The notes under the pieces: generated by a model
Database searches by the model: none
Told to the model about the DNA's origin: nothing
The model's input: the letters and a program-made list of their open reading frames with translations, nothing else
Source: Caprimulgus europaeus
Lineage: Eukaryota > Chordata > Aves > Caprimulgiformes > Caprimulgidae
Direction: 5' to 3'
NCBI GenBank assembly: GCA_907165065.1
Contig: OU015524.1
Coordinates: forward strand, 26,768,295 to 26,832,294
Length of the DNA: 64,000 bases
Translations under genes and position numbers: made by a program
In this document: in pieces, positions 1 through 12,866 of the stretch
How positions within the stretch are numbered: position 1 is the stretch's first letter
How the letters are laid out: every line of letters starts with the position of its first letter

Positions 1-429
1 TGTTTCTGTGGGTGCGTGGTGGCTTTGTCTCCGCGGTTGCCTGTTGCAAAGCAAGTGACCATTAGAAGACAAGGCCTGAGCAGCCTTTCTTGCTCTGTAG
101 TTTGAGCCACATCGGTACCAGTCTTTTAACATTTGTAAGGGGTGAGGATGAGAGCAGAATCTGAAGGAATTACTCAGTGGTGGTTTTCCTTACCGGGCTT
201 TACCAAGGAGGGTCTGCGAAGGAGAGCCAGGGAAGCTGGGCAGAAGTGCCTGTAGCCTGTGTGACTGTGCAGGAGACATGGTAACACTGTCAGCAGCGGG
301 TCTTGTCTCCCCACGGTTTCTCTGAGGTCACCAATACCCTAACGACTTCTGGCAGTTGACTGAAATGACAGGCTGTAATGGCTGTAACTCAGAAATTATC
401 AAACTCCCAGCTGTAATAGCTCAGCTGAT

Positions 430-620
430 TGTGTCGCTGTGCACTTAGAAACCCATCAATCATGCTGTGGTAATAAACAAACACTACAGATTCTTTTAAA
501 ATTGCTACATAAATCATGCCAACACATACTGCACAGTTCATTGAAGTGATATGGTTTGTTGGCACTGAGGTGCTGGTATGTATTTTGAAAGTCTTTAACC
601 TCCTGTGATTGCCTTACCAT
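430..620. promoter_or_regulatory. Candidate conserved non-coding element
   Basis: Complex, non-repetitive sequence with a PBX/HOX-like ATCAATCA (455-462) and, 11 bases on, a forkhead-like TAAACAAACA (474-483), then AAATCATGCC and ATTCATTGAAG-type motifs. There is no microsatellite or repeat character. Conservation cannot be seen from one sequence, so this is a motif-density guess. Confidence 0.2.
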
Positions 621-1201
621 TAAGCACTGTACACTACTCCAAAAATACTCAGTGTTTAAAAACAATGTGAATGGTTAAATTCTTTAGTTGCATTCCTAAG
701 TAAAAAAATAACAACATTTAAAAGGGGGGAAAAAAAAAAGGTATTGGGGTAATTCTATAATGTTGTAGGTAGGTAAGTTAGGATAATTTCATTCCATCAC
801 TTTCCGCACAGCAGAAAAAAAAGACCTCTTAAGTCAGGAACTGTTTATCCCTGGAATTAAACAAACTTACCAAACCAATTTACATCAGCTTTTGCCAACA
901 AAGGTCAAGTAAGCAAGAAAGAAACGTAGCCATGAGCCAAGAAGCTGGGTGCTAGATTTCAGCAGTAATCAAATTTATACAAGCAGTTTCATAACTCTTT
1001 GAGAGTAAGGCTTTCCAATGGAAATGCTGATTAAAATCTTAATGAGAGGGGTATGATACTACAATAAATGAACTTAATAGCTGTAATAAGCACTGGCAAA
1101 AGTCTGAATTTATGGAGAGAAAGTGTCTTTGGCAGCAGTGGGTCCAATTCAGGAAAGTGCCTGGCTGCTGGCTCTTGTGGCATGGAAACCCCTGAGAAGC
1201 C

Positions 1202-1239
1202 AAAGAGAAGGAGAAGGAGGAAGAGGAGGAGGAAGAAGC
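1202..1239 (+). repeat. Polypurine tract (GGA/GAA)n
   Basis: An uninterrupted run of G and A made of GAAGGA, GGAAGA and GGAGGA units. Mirror-like polypurine tracts can form triplex DNA. The KRRRRRKRRRK frame across it is repeat-derived. Confidence 0.8.
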
Positions 1240-1430
1240 AAAGCACAAAGTGAGCTGGCAGGTCTGGGCCAGTCAGCCTGGGAGCTGCTCCACCTTTTTT
1301 GTGGAAAAGGCATTTCTATCTGTTTATTTCCCCCTAACATTTTGACTGCTTTTTCCATTTCCTGGCTTCCTCAAGCCACGAGGTAGAAATGTGAAAGAAG
1401 ACACCCACAGGGCTTTAAACGACTGACGTC

Positions 1431-1481
1431 TGTGTGTGCACATGCACGTGTGTATATGTGTATACATATTTATGTATGTGT
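1431..1481 (+). repeat. TG/TA-rich microsatellite, imperfect
   Basis: An imperfect alternating purine-pyrimidine run made of TGTGTG, CACATGCACG, TGTATATG and TATGTATG. It is a degenerate (TG)n/(TATG)n tract. Confidence 0.7.
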
Positions 1482-4400
1482 CACGCTGAACAGGGAGAGC
1501 TTATTTCCTCAGTGAAAAACCAATTGGCTGTGCACAAAATGAAGTGCTAAACAGGATGTTGAGTTCATCTGGAGAAGTGAGAGCTGCGTGAAGCAGTGGG
1601 TGCTGCTGCAGCTCTGCATGGGGCTGTGCTGAGCATTTGGTCCCATCCAACACTGCAATGCCCGGGCCAGGCTGAGGCTCAGAGCATCTCCAAGAGCTGC
1701 CCTTCGTCTCTGTGATGGTTTGGGAAAGGGGTGACTCTATCCCTAGGGCTGGGAACAGATTTCAGGCAATGAAGTGGGCATCACCTCTGGTACAATCCCC
1801 AGGGTTGTACTGGAGACACACTGAGAGCTTTGGTCTTTGCTTAGATCAAAATAAAAATGTGTTATCTATTTTTCTGTATCTTGTCTGAACCTACTGTTTT
1901 CTCTGTGGTTATTTTTCAAAGCTTTCTCCCCAACTTCAATGCATCTTTTTAAGTGGAAAGCTGAGGCTCTCGTACTCAACTCCAGAAACAGATTGTTACA
2001 ACTCACATCACATCTAAGAGAAATCTGCAGTGAAACTAGAAATATCACCACAGGCATTCATCACCCTGAGAGAAAGCCTGAAAATGAGTGGGCCCTGTTG
2101 CCAGCTGAGTAGCTCAGTTAAGTTTATATAGAGAACAAAGGGGGTTGGATAGACAGTGAGACACTGGTGAAGAATCTCAGAGAAATGTTGTCCCAACATG
2201 AGATAAAGGAAGTTAGTGTAAGTACGACTGTTCTTAACGTGCTTTGCCCTGCCTCTCCCGGCTTCACTGAGGCATTTTGCTTAGTACTTCTGCCAGCCAT
2301 GACCACCAAGTTTCCCTTAAGTTTGGTGAGAGGGATGGCAGAGTCGGGTACAGGTAGGACAGCAGCTTGGAATGAAGTCAGGCCTTCCCATTGCCAGTTA
2401 CTGTACGTGGTGTGGTAACCACTGGAGACCACTGTCCCGGAGCAGGACCTGACCATGGTAGGGGCAGAGCAAAGACCTTGTCCGTGCTTCTGAACTTCAC
2501 CTTATCAGCTTGTGCCGCAGCTCATGGTAAGTCAATACAGCCTTGTTTTCATAGCAGGTGAGCAAAGGAGTAGGCTTAGTGACTCATCAGTCAGTCACAG
2601 ACAAGCATCTTGAAAAACACCGCTACCCACGTGGGCTCTCTGTGCTACAGTTGTGGAGAGCAGAGCCCCAGCAGCTCCCCGTGGGACTGACCTGCACGGC
2701 TGCTCTCCCGTGGCCCGCTGTGACAGACACCTGGGGACATGCAGGGGACATGCGTTACAGGGAGAACTGGAAAGAGACAAAATATATATCGTTAGCCTAC
2801 TTTGAATGGTGCTGACCCTATTAATGTTTATAATGACCCACACCTTCATGCACTGTTGCTATTTAGAGAAAAAAAAAGACACGCTTGTTGATAATAATTT
2901 AGATTGAGCAAATGATTTAGAGGACTTGTAATTCAAAGCATATGGAAGGTGATAGTGAACATCCAGAGATTATGTCATGTTGGCTGTCAGAAAGAAATAT
3001 ATGAACACAGGGATGTTCAAACTTTAGTAGGAAGAGCCTTATCTTGTATTCTTTAGCACTAAATTATTTGAAGACTAACTCAAACCTACTACCAGAGGAA
3101 AAAAAAAATACTGAAAAATGGAGTGGCAAAACTGTTCACAAGTTTTTCTGAGAAAACGTATCCCTAACCTTTTGTTCAAAATGTGAAACACTGTTGAAAG
3201 AAGTCAAACAGATTCAGGTTGAAAAGAGTCAACTGAAGTTTTCATCAATCGACTGCAGAAGGAAGAAAATGGGGCCCAAAAAAGAGGAAGATTTGTGAAA
3301 AACAGGCAGTATATTAAATCTTCACAATAATACTCTGCTTAATGTTTTTTGAGATATGATCATTTGATCCCCCCCCTTTTTTTTTAAGAAAACATTTTTT
3401 TTCTCTGAGTTTTAAGCAGGAGCAAGACACATGGGGCTGACTCGAGCCGACTGCCTCCGAGAGCTCCCAGGGCACGTCAGGTCCATATCCGTCCTTCAGC
3501 ACAGACATGGGCCTTGGCATTTTAACTCTAACGAGTAAGCTGCTTCCAAGTAAGTACAAATGATTTTTTTTCAAGTTGACATGTCTGCTTTTAAGAGCTG
3601 CATTTTAAAAATGTGAAGGAAACAAAACTTCTTATCTCTTCCCTTTGTAGTTGCACACAGTCAACAATTGCCCTTGTGTAGTAGGTGCCCCACTTCCCTA
3701 TACAAACTGAGGGGAAATATAATTCATTAGGAGCCACCCTCATTATGAAACTGGTGTCAAGCCAGAGGGCAAACAGCACATTTATTAGAAATTGTGGCTT
3801 GTAAACAAAAATCCCTGCTAACCACAGTTTTTCAGCAAATGACTGTGAGGCTGAGAAGGAAGAATAAACTATCCAGTGGCTACTTGAAATGATAAAGCCA
3901 GTATCTGATCTTACTTAGCTTGACTTTACCAGTGTGATGCAGTTAATCCTTGATTCATGTTCACACAAAACAGGATCAGACTGTTAGATTTTAAAGAAGC
4001 TACGGAATAGGAACTTAAAAAAAACCTGTCTCTTGGGCCTAAATATTTGGACCCTGTAAGTGCAGAAAAATGCACTAACTTTCCCATGTGTGTGAGCACA
4101 CGTCTAGGTTCCTGTGAGAGTTAAACAATGACAATATGAAGTGTTCCCTTACTTTAAGATTGAAGCTTGAGCAATACAGAGCAAATTAAGACATACTATT
4201 TAATAGATAATCTCAGGAAAGGAGTAAGAGTTCTACACAGTTACACTCCCTGTTTAACAGGTATAATACCATTCTTATTTATCATCCTTGTGCTGATTTC
4301 ATGTATGCCCTAAGAACAATTTCCAGTTTTCAATATTACAAGCACCTGGCATGTATGAAGATAATGGTACAAATTGGTATTTATGAATTGCAGCTTTCTA

Positions 4401-7400
4401 TAAATACACCAGGAGGAATGTGGAACAGCCAGTCAGACACATAGATGACCAGGGGCACAGTGGCACTTTTAGAAGTGGGTGTACTTAATGTTTTATACAA
4501 GACTTTGGCTTTGTGCGAGTTCACGACCCATTAAAAACCTTGTATGACTTACAGGAGGTCTCACCTCATTCATGGAGACAAGCTGTTGTTCAGCATGGAC
4601 GCTACTATTTTTCCATATTTTATTATCCTGGCCTTTAGTCCCAAAAGTGACAAACATGAAGCCTGCTTGAAACACTTCAATTAAATGTCAGTTTTTCGTC
4701 TGTATATGGCTCTGATTTCTGATTCATTATAGAATTTAGATAAAAGACAGCTCTTAAGCAGAGAGAATATTATAGAGGCAAAAATTATGCCCGTTTTTGT
4801 CATATAGGCAATGAATTTGTGCACAGACTGTGTACAATCTGCCTGGAGAACTGAACAGTTTAATGACTTAGGTTGTGGGTCAAGGTGGTAGATGTGAAAA
4901 GACATCACCATTTTGCTGCCTTCTATTGCAACATATGTTCCATGACCTATAATTATTCTGATATACAGTTCTAGAATAATGTGTTTATATGGGAACAAAC
5001 TCCTTTTTGCTTCTTTTTACCAACCACTGAAGAATATGAATAAAAGAGACCTCTTTAAGTATAATAATAATCTTGCAATTCAGAGACCACCGTAGTTGTG
5101 GTGCAACTGATTCTGCACAGCTTCTTTGCATTAACAATCAATGGGCAAGAGTAGGTGGCTAAAATTAGCAGTAAGTCCAAAGCAGATGCTGATGCTAATC
5201 AAAAGTATCACAGAATGGCAAATATATCTCATTCTAAGAGTAATAAGAAAGGGACATGAGAACGATATAGTAAAAAAGGTGTAAGAAAAACAGAGATGCC
5301 ATTTATATAATAAATATTTCTATAATTTGCTGTGGAGGAAAAACAAATATGCAGTACCAAAAATTCCACCCTTAACCTCAGGAACAGATTAACTCTTACC
5401 TCTCTGTAGTCCCCAGACCATGTAATATGAGTTCCCAGTTTCTTTAGTGCCCTTTGCAATTTGTTTCTGTTTGAATTTCAGTCTTCAGTTCTAGCACAGA
5501 AATGGTGAACTCCCATGTGACAAGGCAATTACAGCACTCCAGTGGTTCTTGGTTCTTGCTTGATGTTGTGGTCCACTCCCCAAAGTTGCACAGAACATGC
5601 CTTTGGCTTGCTTGAAAGAAATTTCTTAACTACTAGTGTTCCTAATAAAAATTAGTATAGATTGCTGACAAAAGCTACCTTTCTCCTGTGATGAGATAAA
5701 GCACCCTCCAATGCCATCTAGTGATGCTGATAGCATCTTTTTCAAATACCTGGATCTTGTGCCTTCCAAGTAACTTTTGTGTGTGTGTATACTGTGATCC
5801 TTATGCTTTCATAGCAAACGCAAAACAATTTTTCTTCAACAAATTTCAGCAGTTTTTACTAATTTACTCAAATAATTTACTATACTATTAGGATATTGTA
5901 TTTTTGTTCCATCTAAAATTTTTGGTGATATAAGAGGCCACTGAATCTGCTGCAGCTGGGAAGGAAAGTTACTTGGTGCCACATTCCATGTTGAATGCCC
6001 TTAATTCAAATTCTGTTCAGTACCTACCAAAGGACATACAACTTCCTTTAAAGCAGAGCTCTGAATGCAGAATCCTACAGAAAAATAAGAATAATTTAAA
6101 AACTGCACATTATTTATTGTAGCAAACCAAATATGAATGGCATCAAATTTCTGTTGCCATGTCCTCTCAAAGCTGTTGAGGCTGATAAGATTTCATACAG
6201 CCACAGAAAATCTGGGGAACGGAACACAGAGGGGATAAAGGAGGCAATGGCAAATTTGCTGTGTTTAATGTATTGGACACCATCTGTATTTTATTCAAAT
6301 AGGGTTATATATTTAGTGAAAATAAAAACCAGCCTTGTGAGTCAATGTGTGCAAGGCAGTCACTTGAATATCTATAATGGGAAACATGTTTTAGGTTGGA
6401 AGTTGCAAAGGGAAATCAAATGTTTGAAGTGTCAAAGTTGGAAAAATATAAAATATGCCCGACACCGTAGCTATTGAAGCCAAAATGAATAAATCATCAT
6501 CTCAGGAAAGAAAACCCCACCAAGCTCTTGGCTATAACCTTCATTTTCCGACACTCAAATAAAATTACATACAACCTGATAATTTAACCAGACTTGTCAA
6601 TAAGAACTGATGGCTTCAACAGACACTATCACTTCATGCTTCAGTGTAGAGTTCAGAAGCATCCAGTACATTATCCAAGAAATAAATTTAATGTCAAACT
6701 TTTCTCTTTAAGTTGATAGATAGAAGAACCTTACGCAGTGGAGCTGATGTAAAATATGTCATATTGCAGAACGCTGGAGTAAAATGAAATTAATGCCAGC
6801 TCAGTAGTTTATTCCCTATGTGCAGCTTTTCCCGAGCAGTTATATAAGAAGTATTTTAGCATCTTTCTAAGTAGGACAAGCATGACTTCCAGTAAGGAAT
6901 ATGAGAGAAGCTTTGAGGCTGCAATAATAGGAGCCTGAGTTTACTCTCCTGTTTCTGTTACAGTCTTGGTATTGATTCTGGTCATGTTTTAAGCCATTTT
7001 TTCTTCATGTTAAACTTAGTGTCAGAAATGTGATTTGCAAATATAATAGCACCTATTTGTGTCTGGGGAAAGTTTTTGGGACATAGTGTTTCCTGGCTTT
7101 GTCTGCATCAAGGTTTTATTTATAACAAATGAAGTAGTCTGGTGGCGAGATCAGAATACAGCCTTTTTAGCTGCAACTTGATGTGGAATAATTTGGACAA
7201 ACTGAGGAGTTTAATTTAGTGTGTAAGATGCATACATACTGATTTATTTATTTGTAAAGAAGGGAATAGTCCCTGAAAATCACAAATCAAAATAACGTCT
7301 CATTTTTATTTGCTGAAAACAACTTAGCTAGTCTCTTACTTGCTAAAAATAGATTAGTTGGTCTAAAGTCTCTGCTGTGCGTAGCCTGAGCTGAATGCAC

Positions 7401-9585
7401 CACTGAGGGAAAGAGTGATCAGGTCTGGATTAGGCATCCCGAAGCTCTCTTTCACTCTGGTCCTAGATATGTGTTGCAAAAGACTTTCCTCACCTGTTTG
7501 ATCTCAGAGGACTGTAGCCCCCCTGGGGAGCTATCAGAGTGCTCCACCAATTCCACCTTCTCTAATTTCCTTCTCTATCCCAGCTGTGACCCATAGTGAG
7601 CAGTGCAACTCATTGGCCATGATTCTACACTGTGAAAATGCTCCAGTTTCACCACACAAATTACATTTAGAGGTAAGTTGGACTTCCGCTGAATTATGCC
7701 AGGTAAGCAAACTGGGCAGATGACACCAACTCCAGTACCTTTCCCCACACTAAGTGGCAATTAGCTTTTGAAAGCTCACATTGGCTTCAAAGGATCATGT
7801 TAAGTTAGGTATCCAAAATGGTGGTCACACTGAGAGTCTGTCACCCAGGCAACTTCCATCTGCTCCGAAATAACCTTGATGGGTCTGACCAAAAAGCCAG
7901 TCACCCTGGCTGCAATGTCTGACAGTGGCCACCAACTGACCCTTCTTCTGACACTCTCCTCCTCTCTGCCAAGCAGCAGTTCAGGATTTCCACAAGGTTA
8001 AATTATTAAACCAGCTCCAGTCATTACCTACAAGAGTGTCATTTCACTTGTCTTGGCAGCTGTGGCAAGACCAAATACTCCTATTAAACTCCTCAGCTTT
8101 GGCTTAGTGCATATACAGCAGCAGGAAATTGTTATTCTGTGACTGAGTGCTTTTCTATTGACATGATATCTTAATTAAATCTACAAATGGAACATGTCTT
8201 TGGTGTTTGCAGTAATTTTTTTCCTCTGTGAATTATTTTCAATATTTGTTTGTTCATCAGCCAGAAGTGTGGTCCAAGGGAAGTTGGAAACAATGCTCAG
8301 CTTGGAATCTTGATATTAGCACATACAGTCCACATAAGGCCATTAAAAACATATATTAAGCAAAACCTCAGCCTCCACAAAGAAGGTAGGGCTTTTCATC
8401 GTCCTTGAAGATTAATGTAAAACCTCTAGCAGTGGGTGATATTGCTACATGTAGGGAATTTTTTATTACTCAGTCTTGAACAGTTACAGTTAGGAAAGTT
8501 TCTTAAAGTATCACTGCTCATGGAACTAAACAAAGCGCAATACTGCATTCTTTTTGATATATATTACCATTATATAGATCTGGACTAAGCAATAAGTTTC
8601 TGGGTTTTTTTCTGGACACAGTTTGTAAAAACAACTGAAATAGATTCAGTGCTATCTGATCACGTTGTGCAGCACCTCCAGTTGCTCAGTTCTGGTCCAC
8701 AGTTACCTTGTTAAATGAATGGATTATAGGTTGAACTAATTCAGGAGTTATGGTTAGGTCACCGAACACTGAATTTAGGGTATTAACTGCAGTGACTGAG
8801 TGGATATGAAATATCTAATGCATCTAATTTTTTAAAATGTTGCTGTTAAATTTGCTGTTTGGAATGCAAGTTTTAAAGCCTGTCCAGAATATCTCTTTTG
8901 AGGTTACCTGTTAATCAAACATACTTACTAGAAGACATTTATGTGCATTAAATTGTTTTTCACTCTCCAATTGTGCTAGATGTGATAAACTTCAAAAGCC
9001 TAGAGTTCAAAGGTATTAATTACTCTGTTTCATACACTGAATACCTTTTCTGTAAATGAACATAAGAGATCTGATCCTCTTTTCAGTCTGCACAAAGATT
9101 TTATGAATGATTCTTTATCTCCAGATGTCTAAGTTTCAAAGATACAGTTATCCAGCTTTCTGGTAACCGTAGAAGACTAGTAAGAACAAAATACAAATGA
9201 CTAAGGAATTGGACAGGCTGAGATACCCTTGCTATAGAGAACAAGCTGTTTCCTATCTCCAAACCAGAAAAACACTTGCAAAAAACTGCAGGAGTGCAGA
9301 ACAGAGAGGAGGAGAGAGAAACACCCGCCTGTTTTCCCTAAACTGTTATGTTCACTCATGAGACAACTCAAAAAGCTTACTGCTCTCACGGAGGTGCATG
9401 AGAGGCAAAGGATGCTTAAAGCATTTACACTTGCCTTTCTTACTCCTTTTGGTTTCTCACTCTCTATCATGTTACACTACCATTCTTATATAGTATGTAT
9501 ATGTATGTTCACATACAATTTCTTAAGTCTGTTTTGCCATGAAAAGGTCAAATTCCCACTGCCAACCCATCCTTTCTGAACTGGA

Positions 9586-9704
9586 CTGCAAAACGTGGGC
9601 TCCTCATACAGCCTTTGCTCTCTGGCTAGTCCTAGCCCAACGCAAACAAAGCCATTGACTTCAGCGTGCCTGCTTGTATGAATAAGGCCTGCAAGATACG
9701 GCCT
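9586..9704. repeat. Remnant of an old palindromic amniote repeat
   Basis: The right half, CCATTGACTTCAGC then TGCTTGTATGAATAAGGCCTG and CAAGATACGGCC (9652-9703), resembles a dispersed amniote motif in which CATTGACTTCAATGGGA is followed by a TGAGTAAGGATTGCAGGAT-type stretch. The left half (GTGGGCTCCTCATACAGCC, 9596 onward) could be the eroded inverted arm. The family name is not recoverable by eye. Confidence 0.4.
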
Positions 9705-10029
9705 GTACATTCCAAATTGCCCCTTTTCTGTGCCATTCATATCAGGGACCGATATCTGCAGGAAACTTTTGTGAAGCCTTCACCCTCTTGCCCTTTCACA
9801 GTCCAGCAGTAGTTGTGACTTCAAGGATACAGCTACTTTTTTTTAATCAATACTGTGCCTTTGTAAAACAGCACTTTAGTTTAACATGCAGAAACAGAAA
9901 ACTTTCTTCCAGTCTGCAATTTCAAGTCCCAAATTGCCTTTCTTCAAATACTGTTGGGAAGGGCTGAAAGCCAGTGCTTTTTAGGTCCCAGTGCTGGTTC
10001 ATGCTTCCCTCCCCTCTGTCAAAATTTCA

Positions 10030-10210
10030 AATTAGAGAATGGCAGCTGCCATGGAATACAAGCTGTCCATTAGCTCACCTAAGGAATGACACATTGAATA
10101 TTCATTGTTCCCTATTGCAAAATGTCATTTTTCCATGAGCACTGCTTGAAGCAGTACATTTGCATAAACCATTTGTCAGAAACAGAGGACTCTTTGTGAA
10201 GAACTATTAA
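10030..10210. promoter_or_regulatory. Candidate conserved non-coding element with octamer
   Basis: An exact POU octamer ATTTGCAT (10158-10165) is accompanied by a SOX-like CATTGTT (10103-10109) and a GAATATTCATT stretch. Closely spaced SOX and POU motifs are typical of neural enhancers, but here they are about 50 bp apart. No repeat is present. Function is inferred. Confidence 0.22.
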
Positions 10211-10689
10211 GAAACCACATAATCTACTTTTCTGTTCTTATGCAAGTTCCAGGGAGAACACAGAGCTCCTTTGTAAACAGAATCTAAATACAAGTGCTGG
10301 GTATGTTTTTTCTGCAATCAAGATTCCATAAATAATAAAATTGAAGTTCAAAACCAGAAGTACCTGAAATTGTTAAATGTAATGTTAATGATTTCCTGGC
10401 AGTATTTGAGATTCAGAAAGTTTAACACTATTAATACCCACGCTATTTTGACCGAGCTGAACTCCCCCTCCCTGGTTCTGCTAAATAAAGCTGTAATTAA
10501 TCTGCAATACAAATTTTGGTATCTCCAGTTCCTGGGGAAAAGCATTTTTATAATACATTGGGGGAAGTCGATTCTGTAAATTCAGTTGTGGGTTTTAATA
10601 GCCTTCATAATTCATTGCTGTCTCAATGATTTTCTGCTTTTATTGCCTGTCTGAGCCCTTTTGTCTAGATAGGTGGCCTTGAAGGTTGA

Positions 10690-10704
10690 TTTTTTTTTTT
10701 TTTT
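10690..10704 (+). repeat. Poly-T runs (here and elsewhere)
   Basis: T15. Comparable homopolymers lie at 12802-12817 (T16), 33916-33930 (T15), 49084-49098 (T15), 29118-29134 (A17) and 43696-43710 (A15). None is attached to a recognisable processed pseudogene or poly(A) retroposon, so they are best read as slippage tracts. Confidence 0.85.
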
Positions 10705-10989
10705 ATGATACCACCTTTCCTCCTTAACGTTTCATTGCCCTTCTGCAGTAGCTGATCCCATGCACACTTAAAGAGGCCCTCCACCACCTCCATGATCACA
10801 CGGATTGGGATAAGTAAGCCAGATAAGTCAAGGCAAACAAAGCCCAAGTGTGGCACACTGAACAGCCAAAGAGATTACTGCTCATGCGATTAACATCCTT
10901 TCATGCCCCTTTTCCTACTGCAAGATGGTCTTGTTTCCTTTTTACTGGACAACACAGTTCAAGTATTTACTTGTTGCATTTCCCTGCAG

Positions 10990-11082
10990 TGAATTACTTG
11001 GGCGTTTCTGTCATTCCCCGGGAGCCCTCCCGTGCCTGGCTGTGCTGCAGAGGGAAGGCTCAGGGGCAGTGCTGCTCAGCGG
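10990..11082 (+). other. Weak candidate exon (93 nt) with good splice signals
   Basis: A pyrimidine-biased stretch ending TTTCCCTGCAG (10979-10989) could be a 3' splice site, and GCGG|GTAAGC (GT at 11083-11084) a 5' splice site. The 93 nt between them are GC-richer than the flanks and open in the phase reading NYLGVSVIPREPSRAWLCC onward, so they would be a symmetric exon. I do not recognise the peptide. It could equally be a lncRNA exon or chance, and the open frame extends beyond both splice sites. Confidence 0.15.
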
Positions 11083-11139
11083 GTAAGCACTGGCAAAAAC
11101 CCTCTGCACGTGTTTTGCTAGGCAGTCTTGGCAGAGAGC

Positions 11140-11350
11140 ACATTAATGTAATCGCTTTCTGTTTTATTAATGGATAACTCCTTGTTTGCAATGAAACATG
11201 AAACCTTTACAGATAACACATGCCCTCAGCGCACAGTGCCAGTCATCTGGATTAGCAGAATGCAGCCAGTTACCTGCAATTATTATCAACAAAAGCCATA
11301 TGGACTAATTAGATATCACCTTTAATCCCAGTGTATCAGTCTCCTGCCAA
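11140..11350. promoter_or_regulatory. Candidate conserved non-coding element, homeodomain-rich
   Basis: Contains GGATTA (11249-11254) and, on the other strand sense, TAATCC (11323-11328), both OTX/PITX-type. It also has an E-box CATATG (11297-11302) and a palindromic homeodomain core CTAATTAG (11305-11312), all within about 80 bp. It lies about 60 bp downstream of a candidate splice donor. This is the densest motif cluster I saw in the window. Enhancer activity is not demonstrable from sequence alone. Confidence 0.28.
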
Positions 11351-12563
11351 CATTCATTGACATTGGCCAGTCAGGGTAGGTGCTGAGTGCCTCCTGATAC
11401 CAGGCGAAGTCAAGGTGCCCCAGTGTTTCCTGGGGCAGTGCTGGACCTGGCTGGAAGCCCCACAATGCTGTTTTCTGTGTGTCTGGTTTTCCAGCTGACT
11501 ACATTCCAGAATTCAGATAGAAAATAAATAAATTGATAAAGTTAAAAAAAGAAAGGGGAAAGTGTAGAAACCACGAAATGCAGGAGGCCTAACTTAAATT
11601 ACCCACATTTAAATGATTGTATAATGACATTTTATAATTTCACAGTTCTGCCTACACACAAAAGCCCTGTGAGACTACAGTTGCAGTGCAGGCTAAGCCC
11701 AAACTTAAGTGTACAGAAATATTCCTCATTGCTCACTCCTTACAGTATATTAGAGACTTGGGGCTCAAATCTTTGATCCATTAACTTCTTGGTTAATTAC
11801 ACCAAATAGCATGCATTCAGCAAGAGGAACCGAGATCTCTTTTTCTCAGGAGCTATAGACAGTGGTAGTGATTGAATTCTACACATGTTCTCCCTGGATC
11901 TTAAATTAATTTATTTGGCTCACAGCTGTTTGGTGTTTGCTTTCCATAATGTTTGTGTGATCAGACTTTACTGGCTCAAATATTTGCAGAAAGTGGATTA
12001 CTGGAAAACTTGAGGAAACACATTTCCACTTAAATATGAAATGATTCCTTCTGGATGTATTCATTCACACATTCAGTGCAGAAAGAGAGCCAAATCGATC
12101 CGAGGCCTTTTGGCCAATCTTCTCTAAGAAGCACAATCCAAACGCAGCTTCTCAGTGACTCCAGCCAAAATATAAAAGTGTAACTGATCAAGTGGACTGA
12201 TTTGTGATTGACCTCCATGTATTCAGAAAAGAGGCAAATTTCAACAAACAAAGTCTTATGGGCTTGCCACAGCTCTGACTGAGGCTAGAGGTAATTTTTC
12301 CTGTGGGATTTCTCACTCCAGGGTGTGGTGTGTGGCCCACACCTGCCTCCATCTCCATTCCTCCCTTCTGTGCTCCCTCTCCCTGCTCCTGCCCCTGATG
12401 GGATGTGCCAGCTCCTGGTGAGACAGATTTAAAACTATCCACCAACCTCCATTACCAAACTAACCAAGGAACAAAGAAGTGCAAATCGGAATAGTATTTG
12501 GTGGAAATAGGAAGTATTTAATTTTAGCTTATGTTTAATCAGACTCAAGAGGGTTTGTTATGG
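11351..12563. other. Gene-free unique sequence
   Basis: No recognisable gene or repeat. The 12310-12425 part is somewhat GC-richer and pyrimidine-rich, with stop-poor frames only. Confidence 0.55.
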
Positions 12564-12634
12564 AATGGAAAGCATAGGAGATAATCAGAAGCAGTAAATG
12601 CTGAATGGAAAATACATAAGATAATCAGAAGCAG
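12564..12634 (+). repeat. 40-bp tandem duplication
   Basis: AATGGAA followed 10 bases later by ATAATCAGAAGCAG occurs at 12564 and again at 12604, a 40-bp period with a few substitutions in the middle. It is a simple local duplication with no coding consequence. Confidence 0.85.
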
Positions 12635-12866
12635 GTTTAAATATTTTAAAAGGCATTGATGGCAATTTCAATATTTTTCCATGATCATTTGCTGGTTATT
12701 TATTTGTTTATTCCTTTCATAAATTGCTTTTAAGACATAGCAAAAGAAGTATTTAACTTATGCTCTGAAGTTTTTCAACAACATGTAAGTTTTAGGCATG
12801 CTTTTTTTTTTTTTTTTATAAGCTTACCTCTGTTTAGAACTCTGGTACTTGAGGATGATCTGAGGG

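Larger units (their letters stand above)
621..9585. other. Gene-free unique sequence
   Basis: AT-rich sequence with short homopolymers, the polypurine and TG-rich tracts listed separately, and no open frame above 114 codons. That frame (6133-6477) has no recognisable domain and ordinary base composition. I see no CR1-type repeat here. Confidence 0.6.
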
